This document shows positions 51,741-64,000 of a stretch of DNA of 64,000 nt, piece by piece. Made by a program: the position numbers and the translations under genes. The notes below the pieces were generated by a model that worked only from the letters and a program-made list of their open reading frames with translations, ran no database searches and had not been told where the DNA came from. The DNA is from Nemophila menziesii. Its lineage: Eukaryota; Streptophyta; Magnoliopsida; Boraginales; Hydrophyllaceae. The stretch covers positions 4,029,017 through 4,093,016 of the forward strand of contig JARWIR010000015.1 in assembly GCA_029959085.1 (NCBI GenBank), in the 5' to 3' direction. Position 1 is the first letter of the stretch. Each line of letters begins with the position of its first letter.

Positions 51741-52628
51741 TACCCTCTTTATGTTCCTCTACTAACATCAACCCCTTTTATAAAGTTATATAAATCTGTA
51801 ATTAAAGGTGAAATGCACATGATCTCACCATAAACCCTCCAATCCAACTTTCTTGCGCTTCCCATTATAATCCACCACCACCCCTTTGATGTTGTTTAGG
51901 ATCCACATTCACGTTTGTATTTAACTTCTACCGTACTTTTTGTTGATTTTTGACACTTAAACTAATTTAAAATATTTCAAATACTAATATTTTTTTGTGA
52001 TCTACTAATAATATTTGTGTTTCAAAGAGATGTTTTAGATATTAGTTGTTCATTGAAAGTCTATAACTGTTTTGTATGTTTATCATTTAAATGAAGTAAT
52101 AATTATGTGACGAATTTGTTCAGGTTTTAGCTATAGTACTCATTGATCAAATAGTTTATATACTTATTTCCATTATTTTCGAGTCAGACAAATAAATGAA
52201 TTCAAGTTTTATAAATATTCTAAGATACTCTATTTATTGTTCAATGCCACAAAGTGACTTATAGTAATGTTGTTGTCATTATTGATACTAGTTTTTTATA
52301 ACATATTTATTTTCAAGTTAGTAATAATGGGGTTTTAATGCAATTTTACATCCTCTATTGATATCACATATTTGCAACTCTTTGTCATTGATCAAACAAA
52401 AAACGTCCTCACAAATTTTCTAATACATATATCGTTTTATGAAGTCATCCAGGGCCTTTTCGAGCTAGTAGTATCCTACACAAGTAAAAAATCACGAGAC
52501 TACCATGGACATGTGCAAAGCCAAGATTTATTGTTACGATAACGTTCTTTGAAGATTGTAATAGGTAGTTTGTTCTTACCTTATAACAGATATAATGCTT
52601 ATGTGTTTTAGGAAAGCACAAGATTAGA
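51741..52628. other. AT-rich flank, no gene seen
   Basis: Unique sequence after the array edge. Short poly-pyrimidine stretches are present, with no long ORF, RNA gene or transposon end that I can identify. Confidence 0.5.
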
Positions 52629-52825
52629 AAGCTGACTAGCAAGCATACTAGAAGTGTTATAGAGGTGAGTAATTGACCAATTGGTAGTGTTATATAGGTA
52701 ATTAGCTCATGTATTGGAACTTTTAAAGATGTGACTATTACGCCAATTGCTAACGTGAGAGAGGTGACTAACACACCGATTAGAAGTATTAGATAAGTGA
52801 ATATGACAGCTATTGGATGTGATAC
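52629..52825. repeat. Degenerate 33-bp minisatellite, about 6 units
   Basis: Units begin at 52629, 52662, 52695, 52728, 52761 and 52794. Each has a gaggtga-like start and a central attgg/attag motif. The period is exactly 33 bp, so the minus-strand frame across it (52445-52774) repeats an 11-residue hydrophobic pattern such as VTSLTLAIGVI. That frame is a by-product of the repeat rather than good evidence for a protein. Confidence 0.75.
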
Positions 52826-55450
52826 ATATTTATTTTTTGTGCCCTTTTCTCCCCGATATCTAAAAGCTCTTCTCTCCCCCTCCCCGACACCCTAACAAAC
52901 ATTTGTTGTAGACACAAATTACATGCCGCATGCCCTCGATGAATTAGTATTGGGTCTCGGACATATAATTTAGAGCATATTTATTAATTATTCACCATGA
53001 TTTTTCTTAAGAATTCCTATTAGTATGTTTTACTTTCTTAAGGGGTGAATTTTGAGGCTTTGTTAGTTTGTCAGGATTTCCTTGGCCCCCTAAAAAATAG
53101 ATTAGATGTGGCAACATACCGAGGTTAATCTAACCAACTTGGTGACATCTAAGCGACTAACATAAAAGTTTAGGTCATCTCCATTTCTCCGTGGCTTCTG
53201 CGTGTCTATTGGCGTAGAAGTAGAAGACTCCACTCAGTAAATGAAGATCAAAATCTCAGGTGAATGACACAGATCCGGTGAAGATCCATATCTACTCGTA
53301 CACACGGGAAAGTAGCTTCCAATACTTTTTATGCAATTCAAAAAAATATGGAGAAGAAAGAATAAAATCACCAATAACATCAGAGGTGATGTCAGCATGC
53401 CCATTAGCAGTTTTTTCTTTTCTTTTTTTTTTTTAGCAATTTTTACTATTTCAACTTATTGAGTGGATTTTATATATTTTTTAATTAAGATTATGTTTTC
53501 CCCCCTGATTAAATATATTATTGATTTTCTATTAATGGAATGAATTTTTATGCATTACTCATTTGTTACTCAATATCTCTTTTGTCGAGTACTTAGTGTG
53601 TTTTTTATTATCACTCAGTAATTTTTGTATCACAGTCAGAGAATTCACTGAGCATACTCCATGAATTACTGAGTATACACAAATAATTTTATAAGTATAC
53701 TTTGTGTTTCTTCCGTGCTCAGCGAATTCGTATGTGTACTCAGTAAGATCTTTTAACACTTAATGAAATTTCTGGTGGCACCGGCGATGGTCGGTGGTTA
53801 AAGCTATAAAGTTTTGATAATTAGTGTGTAGATACTCACTGACTCATTAAATTGGTGCATCACGATTAATTACACTTATATTTTTGTTATTTTTTTTGAA
53901 TATATTTTAGTATTTGATGTACCTCAGATTAGCAACAATATTGCACCATAGCTTACCAATGCTACCCATAAGGTTGATAGAAGCTTAATGTAGACCTGAT
54001 ATAACTTTCATCACAACACTAAATTTTTTTATCATGAAATCCATGATAACTAGTTTGAGAAGACATATCCCATTCCTTTACACCTTGTAACTTCTATACA
54101 TCATTCATATAAAAAAGATGAAGACATCAAGGAAAGCAAAAAAAAAAAAAAATATATACCAACTACACCCTTAAAATGGTTATATACATGTATAAATAAA
54201 GGATCTGTATAACCCAAGAGCAAAATCAAAAATCACCCTAACGAATGAGATCCCAAAACTTTAAACCAAAACATAAGGCAAGCTTCCCACAATAACTAAT
54301 CCCTCATTCTTCATGTGCAAGCATGTATTGCATAAGAATGGACCAATTTGTCTTGGAACGACAAACTGCCTTAGATATCCAAGATTATCAATATCAATTA
54401 TATGACAGAGCAAAACCTCATACCTACCTCCATTAAATAAGTATGAGTCAAACTCAAATTCGAAGTTTGTATTCTGCAATTGTTTCTTAAGAAAGCATAG
54501 AAATAGTTGATCATGAGATTTTCCATAAACCACAAATTCTTTCTCACTCTAATATCTCCATGGCCTTGAAAATACAAACCACTCTAGATTGTTTCTCTTT
54601 CTGATTGAACAATAACCCTTTCTCGAGGCTTTACTCAGGATTATAAGAAAATCTAGCTTCATTTATTTTAATGTACTTTCTTTTAATATGGATATCATAG
54701 TGTCACTAAAAATCGGGAGAATAGGAGCACATAGTGAATCCTGGTTTGAATGTAAGTAACACAATTTTTTCATATTTACCCATCATATGCATAATTAAGG
54801 GTTTATCAAATAATTTATGTTGATGGTAAGTAGGATTAGTTGTTTAAAGGTAAAGGAAATATTAAAAATGGAGGTGTGAGTGGAGAGGGAGATGATAATG
54901 GAGAGTGAATACTTTATACAAGTGTAAAATTGGCTCTATTGCTAACCCTTTTAATTAAATTAGAAGGAATAAGCTACATGATTATTAATCACAAGGGCAA
55001 GACAATAGACTAGCTTATGTGTCAAGAAAGGATTTATTAAAACTTTTATTAATACAACAATCCCGACACATGTGTGTCAGAGGAAAATACGAGTTTTATA
55101 AATGGAACTCATGGGCAAGAGATGAGTTAAATGTTACTTAAGAACCAATGTCCAATAAAAAAATATTTGCACTAATACGTAGTGAACTGAGACAACTACT
55201 AGATCCGGTCACCAAAAAATTTCATCATTCTTTTTTTCATTAGTTTTTTTTTGAAATTTAAACATGACACTCTTTTGGATATAAAGAGTCAGTCTACCTT
55301 ATCTTTTTCAAGTTTTTGTTCTTTCTTTTGTTTTCTCAATATCTTTTTTTCATAAGAAATCTGAAAGGGATTATTATAATTACATAATCAATATCACAAA
55401 ATAATCTACCCATATAATGTGTTTCTCATATGGATTTCCACCACCCAAAA
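52826..55450. other. Intergenic region without identified gene
   Basis: AT-rich sequence. Near 53590-53750 there are several short ctcagtaa/actgagta motifs in both orientations. A minus-strand frame at 54261-54533 (90 codons, with FEFEFDSYLFNGGRYEVL) is not recognised; it may be a decayed exon. Nothing else is supported. Confidence 0.4.
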
Positions 55451-55800
55451 ATATTGCTCAAAGTTAACGCTCTTAAGGCATTGCGATTTGAGTGTGGGTC
55501 ATATGGATAAATCTTATACACTAAGGGGTGTGAGTTATATCGTGGCTACAAACAAAATGCTATATGCTAGAAAGGGGCTAAGACATATATACATTAAATT
55601 TAGTTTAGCAAGCTTAAGGCTTGCTTATCAAAATCGTCCTTGTTCATTTTCCTAAGTATTAGACCTTATTCATCTCTCACTATGTGTTAATAGGTTAACT
55701 GATTTTTAAACTAGCTCAGATCTCACGTTCTACACACACCCCGTTCTTCTTAAGATCGAACTTGCTTCTACACATTTCTTACTAATCCTTTCTATAATTT
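55451..55800 (+). repeat. Unidentified dispersed repeat, copy 2
   Basis: It shares ordered blocks with 6535-6900, including ggtcatatggataa, actaaggggt and ctcacgttctacacac, but is well diverged. The two copies are outside each other's repeat units, so this is a dispersed family and not part of the array. Confidence 0.5.
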
Positions 55801-56074
55801 AATTATTATTTTAATGAAATTTTTTTTGGCACGTTACGACACAATTCCAAGACACACTAACTTAATAAAATTAACTTGCCAAAAATATGTTAAATTGAAA
55901 CAAATACATAATTTATGGTGTTGAATACAAATAATAATTATAGATACCATTTCCTAACACAACAATCATTATTAGTTATAACTATTTTCAACCTCTAAAA
56001 CTAGTTAAATGTCCATATTGTTGATAAGTGCTCCAACAAAAATGTTCTTATGATCCGAGTGTTGAAGATAATAT

Positions 56075-56833
56075 CATTTAACTAGTTAGCATGTACTGGA
56101 GCTATCTGTAAGAATCCACCACCACATAATAAATCGAGGTCTTTTCTTGATCCTCCATATAAGCCTTTATAAAAGATTTTCAAGTGTTGTTGTTCTGTGA
56201 GGCCATGGTCAGGATCTCTTCTCAGATATGACTGAGATCTTGTCCAACATCTTCCCAAATTTTCTTCTTGTTCTTGGACAAATGATGTCAAATCGACATG
56301 TGCTTTTAATCTCATATTCGTCGGATAATAACGATAAAAAATGCTGTTTGTAGCTCATCCCAAGTATTTATTGTTCAAGGTTCTTGCGAATCGTGCAACT
56401 CACTAGCTGCGTCTATCACGAAAAATCCGAAATTAGAAAAATACATATGCTCTTTGGTCACTACTTGAGTTATATACAAATCGCAGATTTCCATAAATTT
56501 TTGAACTGCACGAATAGGATCTTCTCCAGGTACTCCACGAAAATTTCCGAAATTCTGAAATTGGGATGGCATACCAGGGCCGGGCCTATACCATGCAACA
56601 TTGATATTTGTAGGACCAATACCGAGAGCAGGAGCGCGATAGGGAGCTTGCTCTGGACCATGTACGAACCATGTATCATAATACATAGGGGGTTGGGCTT
56701 GTTGCATAGGTGGAGGATTTTGTTGATTGTTGAGAACTGGTGGATTAGGAATGATTGGCGGTACTAGTGGTTGTCCATTTGCATCCAACTGAACGCCACG
56801 ATCTTCAACGTGATGAACATTCAAATCCTCCAT
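56075..56833 (-). pseudogene. Athila/Tat-type retrotransposon gag, broken
   Basis: The frame starts MEDLNVHHVED with a Pro/Asn/Gln-rich region, followed by GEDPIRAVQKFMEICDLY, the start of the Retrotrans_gag domain. A stop after DSQEP (about 56375) and a frameshift near 56318 break it. It resumes as MRLKAHVDLTSFVQEQEE, then LRRDPDHGL, FYKGL and DLLCGGGF, all typical of plant Athila-like capsid. It ends near 56075; pol is absent. It lies downstream of the PBS and LTR at 57042-58646 in the expected order. It is non-functional. Confidence 0.88.
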
Positions 56834-57041
56834 TTCTCTTTCTCTCTTTGCTTATTCTCTTGCTTCTTTGTCTCTTCTATTTCTTTCTCAAACTAACCTC
56901 TCAGGGTTCAAGTACATGTACCAAACCTGTAAGACATGAGAAAGAGCAAAAACGAAGAAAAGCGTAAAATTGAAAATAAAAATTAAAAATGAAAATGACA
57001 ACTAAAACACTTACGGATAACACCGTGGTCACACGCTACTG

Positions 57042-57059
57042 TCCCCGGCATTGGTGCCA
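57042..57059 (-). other. Retrotransposon primer-binding site
   Basis: On the minus strand TGGCACCAATGCCGGGGA follows the LTR end by six bases. It is a variant of the PBS at 4111-4128. Confidence 0.8.
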
Positions 57060-57065
57060 AAAATT

Positions 57066-58646
57066 TGGTGTCTCTTTGTGTGTTCTAAAATAACACACCT
57101 AAAAAGGCAAGACACGTACCGCAAGTGTACGGGTCGTTCAAGTAATATCCGGTAAACGGGATTCCGATCTCAGGGACGGATTGGATATGACTTTCGATGT
57201 TATGTAATAAGTGTGAATAATTTTTATATAATATGGAAAGTAAATGATATACAGATTTTTTTTTTGGTTTTTGATTAAGGACTAACTTGCAAATAAAATA
57301 AAATACAAAATTAACTAATGCAAGTAGATAAGACGCAAGTAAATAAAAATGAGTAAACGCAAGAATGAGAAGTGGCACTTGAGTCTCGCAAGGGATATAC
57401 CTATATTATATCATTAATGTTTCCGTTTAAGGGCTGAATTGGTATTTATGTATTAGTCGGACTCTATAATCTCCTAACCCCCGTCAGGGTGGACTTAGGC
57501 GCTATCCTACGCTATTATAAACCCCGTCGGGGCGATTATACCTACTTTCGAACGGTTTTAGTCTTTTACCCAATTGGCTATTGGTTAGTCAAGCCTGTCA
57601 AGGTCATTGGCGAACACCAACGACTATTACCTAGGTATGTATTTAAACCCTCACTCAAGGTGATCATTACGCCACTATAATGAATAACCTAAATACTCAA
57701 TCTTTTTTCTAATTGGACAGAATAAAAATAGTAATTAACATGCGATAATAGTCAATACAAAATACCCAATTCAATTTAAATCAAATCATCCCAAATTCAT
57801 AAAAACATCAATTAACATAAATAAGGGTTTAATCCATAATTGCGATTCTCAAACACTTAATTGTTTAGCTCATAATGTAATGAAAAACTAAAATAAAAGA
57901 TAAATTACTCATGTTCAATTACAAGAATGAAATGGGTAACCTAATTAAAGGATTAATTTTGTCTGTTGATGGAGAAATTGAATTCTCCAGCTTCAGATTT
58001 CTTCTCTCCTTTTGCTTTTGACTTCTCTCTGGCGCTTCTGTCTTCTAAAATATGAGTTGTGTGTAAAAACTGAAGTCTAAAGCTATAGTGAGAAAAATGG
58101 ATTGAGCTTTTTAAAAGAAGGATTTGGTTAATTAGAATAAAAGCCCAATCCATTTATTGAAATCCCATAACTTGTGTATAGCTGTTACTAAAAAAGCTGT
58201 AACGTTTTCGTCACGACTCAGAATCACTTCGTTCAACTTGGAAAATCTTCCTGACTTCAAGCTCTATCGATCTTATTTTATGCTACAAGGCTGAATCAGT
58301 GGCTAAGATGCTAAAAACAGTGATTTGTGACAACATTCCAGATTTCATTCCCCACTAGTTACTTCGTCGAATCAATTATTCTCGCCTTTGACTTCAACGC
58401 TCAATCCAAGAATTTAATTCTCGTTTCTTCTCCTTGTATTGATACTCTATCAAATAATAAACCTAAGAACTTTACACTATAAACAAACGAATTAACACAT
58501 AAAAGCTCTAAAACACAAATAATCCAAATCCAAAAGAAGAAATCTTAATATAACCAAATAAGCTTAAAAGTCTAACAAATAATTCAAATAATCACCGAAT
58601 TTGATGTCTCCTAAGGGATATAATTAGAACAAAAAGGGAGACATCA
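57066..58646 (-). mobile_element. Athila/Tat-like 5' LTR
   Basis: About 1,581 bp between TGATGTCTCC (58646 side) and GACACCA (57066 side). PBS and gag follow on the same strand, so this is a 5' LTR. It is an older relative of the LTRs in the foreign block. The matching 3' LTR is not found in the window, so the element is truncated. Its outer end sits inside another gag sequence. Confidence 0.85.
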
Positions 58647-58655
58647 AGGTGCTCT

Positions 58656-59050
58656 CACAGTATTCCAACCCAACTCATTCATCACTGTTCTATTCAAAAT
58701 AATCTTAGCATTAGCTTGAGTTACCTGAAAGAATCCACCACCACAAAGCAGGTCTAATCTTTTCTTGATTGTCCTTCAATGCCTTTATAGAATATTGACA
58801 TCTGTTGTGGTTCTTTAAGGCCATGATCTAGAACTCTTCTTAAGCATAATTGGAATCTTGTCCACATTTACCCACAAATTCATCTTGTTCTTGTTCAAAT
58901 GACGTTAAAGTAATCCGTGCATTTAATCTCATGTTACTCAGATAATAACGATCAAAGAACGCTCTTTGTAATTCATCCAAATTAGTGATTGATCCCGGTT
59001 CTTGTGAATCATGCCATATACCAACTAACTCCTTTATGTCTTTCTTCTTG
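58656..59050 (-). pseudogene. Second Athila-like gag fragment
   Basis: Minus strand: HDSQEPGSITNLDELQRAFF, then RYYLSNMRLNARITLTSFEQ, then with frameshifts FYKGIEGQSRKD and CGGGFFQV, then TVMNELGWNTV. It aligns with the middle and end of the gag at 56075-56833. It is cut on one side by the LTR end at 58646 and on the other by the LINE remnant at about 59050. Confidence 0.82.
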
Positions 59051-60695
59051 AGCCTCCTTTCCTTTAACTTCATGTCATATTACAAATTTTCACAAGAATT
59101 TGATCTTCATTTAAACCTGCACCTTCATGTTCTCTATCATTTCTTTTCCACCATATCACGTATATATATGAAGTAACCATTAAACTTGCAACCAATCTCA
59201 TTTCATCGTAAGACAATGTCATAATAATATTAATCAAGTTTTCAAAATCACCTAGCTGATTGCTAATTTCACTTTTACTCAATATTTTGCACAAAATTCT
59301 TCTAAAAAATGATCAATTAAAGAAAATATGTGTGTGTGATCTTCAATTACAGCTTTACAGAAATTGCATAGTGGGTTGATTAGACATCCCCACTCTAGCA
59401 TTCTGCTTTTAGTACTAAGCCTATCTTGAATAGCAAGCCATGAAACAAAAGCACATCTTGGAATATTTGATTTAGCCCATATGACTTCTCTCCATTTTAC
59501 ATCCTCTGTCTTATAAGTAATTTGAATTAAGGTTTTTTAAAAGAAAAACCTTTTTATTACTTTCACTCCAAATCTTGATATCATCCCCTGTTTTCAACTT
59601 ATAATTACTAAGTTTAGGTAGAATTTTTCAAACGCAAGCTGGTAATCTCCACCTTTCTCTTCCATAGCACGATTCTACTGTTTTGTTGCTGTTAATATTA
59701 TCTTTATCTAACTCAATACCAATAATTTCTTGAATACTCATTCCATCTATCCATTTATCCCAGATTAAGTAGGTATTCCTACCATTATGTACCTTATGAT
59801 ATATGAAAGTATACGCAATTTTCCTTATCTTCATCAACTTTTTCCAAATCCATGTGTGATGTTGTTTCTCCTTCATACTCCAAATACATTTTCCTTTAAC
59901 AATATTATTCTTAACCCACATACTCCAAAGATTTTTCTTTTGAGAATACATCCTCCAAAATGTGAACAAAAGACAAACTAAGTTTAAATCCTCAATCTTT
60001 GGAATGCCTAGTCCCCTTTTTTACTTACTTATACACACTTTATCCCATGCAATTTTCGCACCTTGAGCCCCATCTATATTACCTTTCTACAGAAAACTAC
60101 TCACCAACTGATTAAGCTTATAGATAACCTGCTTTGGTAAAAGAAAATCTCTACACCAGTGTAATATTTTGCTTATAAGTATAAACTTAATCAATTCAAC
60201 TCTCGCAGCATAAGATAACGGCTTTCAGATCCATTGATTAATGCTACTATATATATTTTATCAACTAGTTTATTACCTTCATCTACACTCAGTTTTTTTG
60301 AGTGAAGTATGACCCCAAGTATCTTACAGGTAGGCTACAAATCCTCCTGATATGCAATAAATTTGAAATCCTCTCCTTTGTGTCTAAACCAGTACCACCA
60401 AAATAGAGTTTGCTTTGTTGATAATTGATGTTTAAACCAGATATTCTAGTAAACCGATTTAGTCCCTCTTTAATTATACTAGCAGATTCAATATTAGCTT
60501 TGAAGAATATTAGCAAATCGTCTGTGAATATAACATGATTTAATTTCACGTCTTTGCACTTTTGGTGATAACTAATACCTTCCTTCTTTGCTAAGTGATT
60601 AAATAATCCAGTAAAAACCTCCATGCATATAGCGAATAAATAAGGAAAGAGAGGGTCTTCTTGTCTCAATCATCTATTTCCTTTAAAATGGTTTC
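59051..60695 (-). pseudogene. 5'-truncated L1-type plant LINE, RT and zf-RVT remnants
   Basis: Minus strand from 60695: FKGNR-stop-LRQEDPLFPYLFAICMEVF, then FTDDLLIF (RT catalytic motif, normally FADD), then SGLNINYQQSK and LPVRYLG, all conserved plant LINE reverse-transcriptase landmarks (60289-60690). Further on come AWDKVCISK and GLGIPKIEDLNL (about 60000-60060), then WKKLMKIRKIAY (59628-59969). Next is a zf-RVT segment with IPRCAFVSWLAIQDRL and CNFCK (about 59350-59520), then WWKRNDRE. Stops and frameshifts are frequent. The N-terminal endonuclease is absent, as usual for 5'-truncated LINEs. Confidence 0.85.
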
Positions 60696-62880
60696 GAGTA
60701 TTCATACTTAGTTTTGAGGGAGATCGTTGAAATTCTATATTAGTTTAGTTTACAAATTTATTTTTATTAGGTCATATTGACCAATATAGTAATTTTTAAT
60801 CTAGTTTCTGATAGAATTAGTTTTTTTTCTCTTCAAAAATTGAGACATGTATCTAAATAATATCTTTATTCTATTAAAGGACACAATATATTTATAATAT
60901 AATTTTTAATATTTTGTTTGATTTGAAAAAATAATTTTTGTTTTCATCTTTAGAATATGTTTTTAGAAAAAATAATTTTTGTTTTTTTCCAAAATTTGAA
61001 AAACGTTTTTAAATATGAAAAAAAATTAATGACAAGAAAATTAGAAATATGTTTCAAGAATAGATATTTTTTTTAAATATGTTTGGCAATCCTCTTTCTA
61101 GTGTTCTCGTCTTCATATTTTTCACTTCTTATATACTAAAAATAACATTCAAAATCATGGAAAAAGAATACAAGATTTTTTAGAATTACATAAATGATTG
61201 CAGCATACTATTGATTAAGTACATAAAATTTATGTAAACCTCTTTAGTTAAAGGCCTTAATCTGACCATTTTAAAAGTTGTTGTAATAGCTCCTCCACAA
61301 TACTTATTTGAATGGAAGATGGTGCATAACAAAATTTGAATTTGTAGCTACCTTGAAAAATCCATTGTCTCCTTTGAACTCGAAACTCTGCTATTCATTC
61401 TTTTTATGCCAGTGAGGGATTTGTAGAAGGCTAGTTGGACCTTAGATAAAACGACAAAGCCATCACCATTATACCCAGAGAACCAGGCCACTCATCTTCA
61501 TTGGTCGTCTGGTCGAAAATCTTGATAAAGTGATTAAAATAAATGATGGTCTACTTTGTCCTCTAAGACACTTAATTTTACTTAATTAATATATGCTATG
61601 TGTGAATAAATATTTTTCTGTAGTGATCATTCAAATCCTCCAACAATTACAAACCATCAGTGAAGCAAAACAAGCAATTACTGTACAAAAGAGACCCAAG
61701 AAAGAATATACTCTATTTTGAGAAGATTTAGTTCTCATTACATGACAACCTTAAATGATATCTATTTTATGAAATTTTTAATAATCTCATATTGCTATAA
61801 AATGTGAAATAAATAATACCATAAACATATCATTAATAAATGGCTGAGGATGAAGTTGAGTTCAAGTGAGATTTCCCTTGATAAGGAAAAGATGCACACG
61901 GAACAATTAAAAAAAAGAGTACTCTGTCTTAAACACAAACATATATGCATGTGTTTCATTTATCTTTATTCATAAAAATTGTAAGTTAAGGTAACAACAA
62001 GCTGTGTATTAATAGAAATTACCCCTAAACTTAGAACTAATGCTACTAAGTATGTGTCCAAGGTCATCACAATGTGCTTGATGTACACAGTTTCAGCTTG
62101 GTACAGTTAGTGTGTATGTTTGAAACTGAATGGATTCATTCTTTGATAGCCTAATTATTATTACCTACCATTGTTATGTTATACCTTAATCATCCAGTCT
62201 AGCCTCTTGTGATTTATTTTACCTGATAAGCTGAGAAATGATAGAGATAGGACTTTTCCCTCTTTATGAGCGTATGCATGAGTCATTGTTAGTCTTTGTG
62301 CCATGAGTGCTTGATATTCTGAATTTAGATATGGGTTGGGAAGTTAGAAAAATATTGAGTGGTGCTTGTTGTGTATTTGCTGAAACGAGATACAAGTAAA
62401 TTATTGGTATATGCAGGGGTTCAATGTGTATAGAGAAAAGAGAAAACCAAATATAGAAAGCATAGAGATAAAGAAGAAGTAAATAAACGAAAATAATTCG
62501 TTTTTTGCCTTTTGAAATAAGGACTCAGACAATCATCTGTCTTAAACATCAACTAAGAAAGGGATTGCTTGAACATCTTATGGTTTTGAACAACTTCTAT
62601 AATAAGGAAAGGGAGGGAAATATAAGACCATTGTATAAGGTGTACTTGAATAATTTGTGAATGTTGTATCCTGAAACAATTTATACACTAATATATATAG
62701 TATTCATCTTTATACTCTGACATCAAAAGAATTATAAAACAAAACCCAAATACAAACACAAATTTTTGATCTATAAAAGACAAGTCAAAAAGATAAAAAA
62801 CATTCTCAATGTTTTGTAGCAAAACATATCATAAATGTCAAACACTTATTAATTCACAAGTATACATTCACAGACTCCCC
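60696..62880. other. AT-rich intergenic region
   Basis: No long ORF, RNA gene or transposon terminus is recognised. Around 61240-61520 the minus strand has a fragment with somewhat higher GC (reading WPGSLGIMVMALSF in one frame) that may be a decayed exon, but I cannot name it. Confidence 0.4.
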
Positions 62881-62884
62881 ATCT

Positions 62885-63757
62885 TCATCTTCTTAAGAGC
62901 TCTCTCTGTGAATGTAGTTTCAACTTGTCTTCTTTAAACTTCAATGCAAGAGACACCAATTCTTCACCATTCATGTTTTTTCTCCAAGCTTCATTTTCTT
63001 TTGATACTTCTCTTTTCCTTCCAAAGAAAGCTGAACAGCAAGATCGTGAATCAAAATTATTTTATTACAATGATGATACGAATCCATTTGTTTATAAATT
63101 AAATGTTTACATAGTAAAATTCTTGTAACCTCTTCCTTTGTTTCATCACACAAGTTCATTGATTCAACAAGGCTTGGATGATCAGCTACATAACAAGTCA
63201 TACGTATTCCCGAGAATCTTGTTCCATCTCTTATACATTTTGTTCACATTATTGAACTTATACTCACATTGCTGAGCTGTCACATCATAGCCGCGATTAA
63301 CCATGGCTTCAGAAAACTGCGCTCCATTTACCTTTCGTATAATAGAGTACTAATTTTGTGCGTTCTCCAACAGATGTAAATCCCACTTCAGCATATGAAG
63401 CAGCACTGATCAAAAGCTTCATCATTTGATATTACCATTTAGTGCACTCCTTTTTCTGGCTATGATTGAAATTATTCATAGAGACTACTTGGACAACTTT
63501 TGTGTTTGTTCCATCACTATCTAGCAAAGGAGTATGATGAGATTCTAGCATTTTTAAGTGAGAACACTAGTGTGATGAGGATGAGGTACTTCATCCCTGC
63601 CCCTAAAATAGGTGTTCGAAGGTGGAATATATGTTGGAGCGCCAAACGAGAAAGCGGGACTACATAAGGAGCTGCTTCGTGATTTTCTTGCAATGGTAAT
63701 TTGAGGATGCTGAGCTGAGTCCCTAAAAGAGGTCATTTGGTAATTTCCTTCCAATGG
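62885..63757 (-). pseudogene. Trihelix (GT-like) transcription factor pseudogene
   Basis: Minus strand from 63754: MEGNYQMTSFRDSAQ starts an N-terminal part of 66 codons up to a stop near 63554. Then, in pieces, come MMKLLISAASYAEVGF and KGKWSAV, a 1-bp shift, SEAMVNRGYDVTAQQCEYKF and NNVNKMYKR (the trihelix/Myb-SANT-like helices), another shift, and SLVESMNLCDETKEEVTRIL, CKHLIYKQMDSYHHCN, HDLAVQLSLEGKE. This order matches plant trihelix DNA-binding proteins, whose consensus I recall as KGKW, QQCEDKFNDLNKRYK, KHLFYEEMCSYHN and LPHD. There are at least three frame breaks and the LPHD Pro is lost. It is a dead gene, or a badly frame-disrupted assembly of one. The C-terminal coiled-coil part is reduced to a short remnant at about 62890-62960. 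Confidence 0.82.
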
Positions 63758-64000
63758 TCTGTATAGTTTACATGTAATAAAAAATGAGTCACATATATAA
63801 AACCAATATCTCTCTCATCCTATACAACATTAAGAATTATATTCAAAAAAATAAACGTAAATAATATAAAAACGAATAAGCATTTACTAAGTACACTTAA
63901 TGGTAAATTAAACTGAAGGGCGAGTTTTTTATCATTTAAAAAATGAAATTTATAAATATGAAAATAGCATCTGATAAGAGAGATGAACTTAGTTTACTTT
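63758..64000. other. Sequence upstream of the trihelix pseudogene
   Basis: AT-rich and would be the former promoter side of the pseudogene. No specific element is recognised. Confidence 0.35.

Noticed and set aside
53559..53759. 66-codon minus-strand frame with Tyr/Thr/Lys-rich sequence
   Set aside because: It overlaps short ctcagtaa-type repeats and has no recognisable motif; probably chance.

Overview
The window is AT-rich nuclear DNA of a flowering plant, probably a eudicot. The evidence is a plant-type C2H2 zinc finger with a C-terminal EAR repression motif, a trihelix transcription-factor remnant, an Athila/Tat-like Ty3/gypsy retrotransposon, an L1-type plant LINE and a tRNA-derived SINE. 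The species cannot be named from the sequence. I see no intact, clearly functional protein-coding gene.

Positions 1 to about 51,740 form one tandem array of a gene-derived repeat. The basic monomer is 3.32-3.55 kb and runs without spacers. Each full monomer carries, on the minus strand, a decayed zinc-finger gene: a short first exon, a degenerate middle, a small exon, a 74-bp intron, then the zinc-finger/EAR exon. Twelve copies of the last exon lie in the window. All carry the same stop codon inside the zinc-finger helix, so the array was apparently built from an already broken gene. Monomers differ by a 223-bp internal duplication, a variable (TA)n tract, a 7-bp indel that opens a plus-strand reading frame, and point changes. 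Those at about 34.5-44.4 kb are nearly identical in length (3,321-3,323 bp) and sequence.

The left 22.7 kb has a higher-order arrangement. An 11.3-11.4 kb unit (1-11278 and 11279-22726) is present twice. In each unit one monomer has lost its 5' half and holds 6,324 bp of foreign DNA (2950-9273; 14366-20689). That DNA consists of Athila/Tat-like LTR sequences in both orientations, a primer-binding site and unidentified filler. The second unit alone carries a 123-bp SINE with a 9-bp target-site duplication.

The array stops abruptly near 51,740 in a partial monomer. The right flank (51,741-64,000) is ordinary degenerate intergenic DNA: a 33-bp minisatellite (about 52.63-52.83 kb), an unknown dispersed repeat (55.45-55.8 kb), an LTR plus gag remnant (56.07-58.65 kb) inserted next to a second gag fragment (58.66-59.05 kb), a 5'-truncated LINE (59.06-60.7 kb) and a frameshifted trihelix pseudogene (about 62.88-63.76 kb). 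Other stretches of the flank show nothing I can identify.
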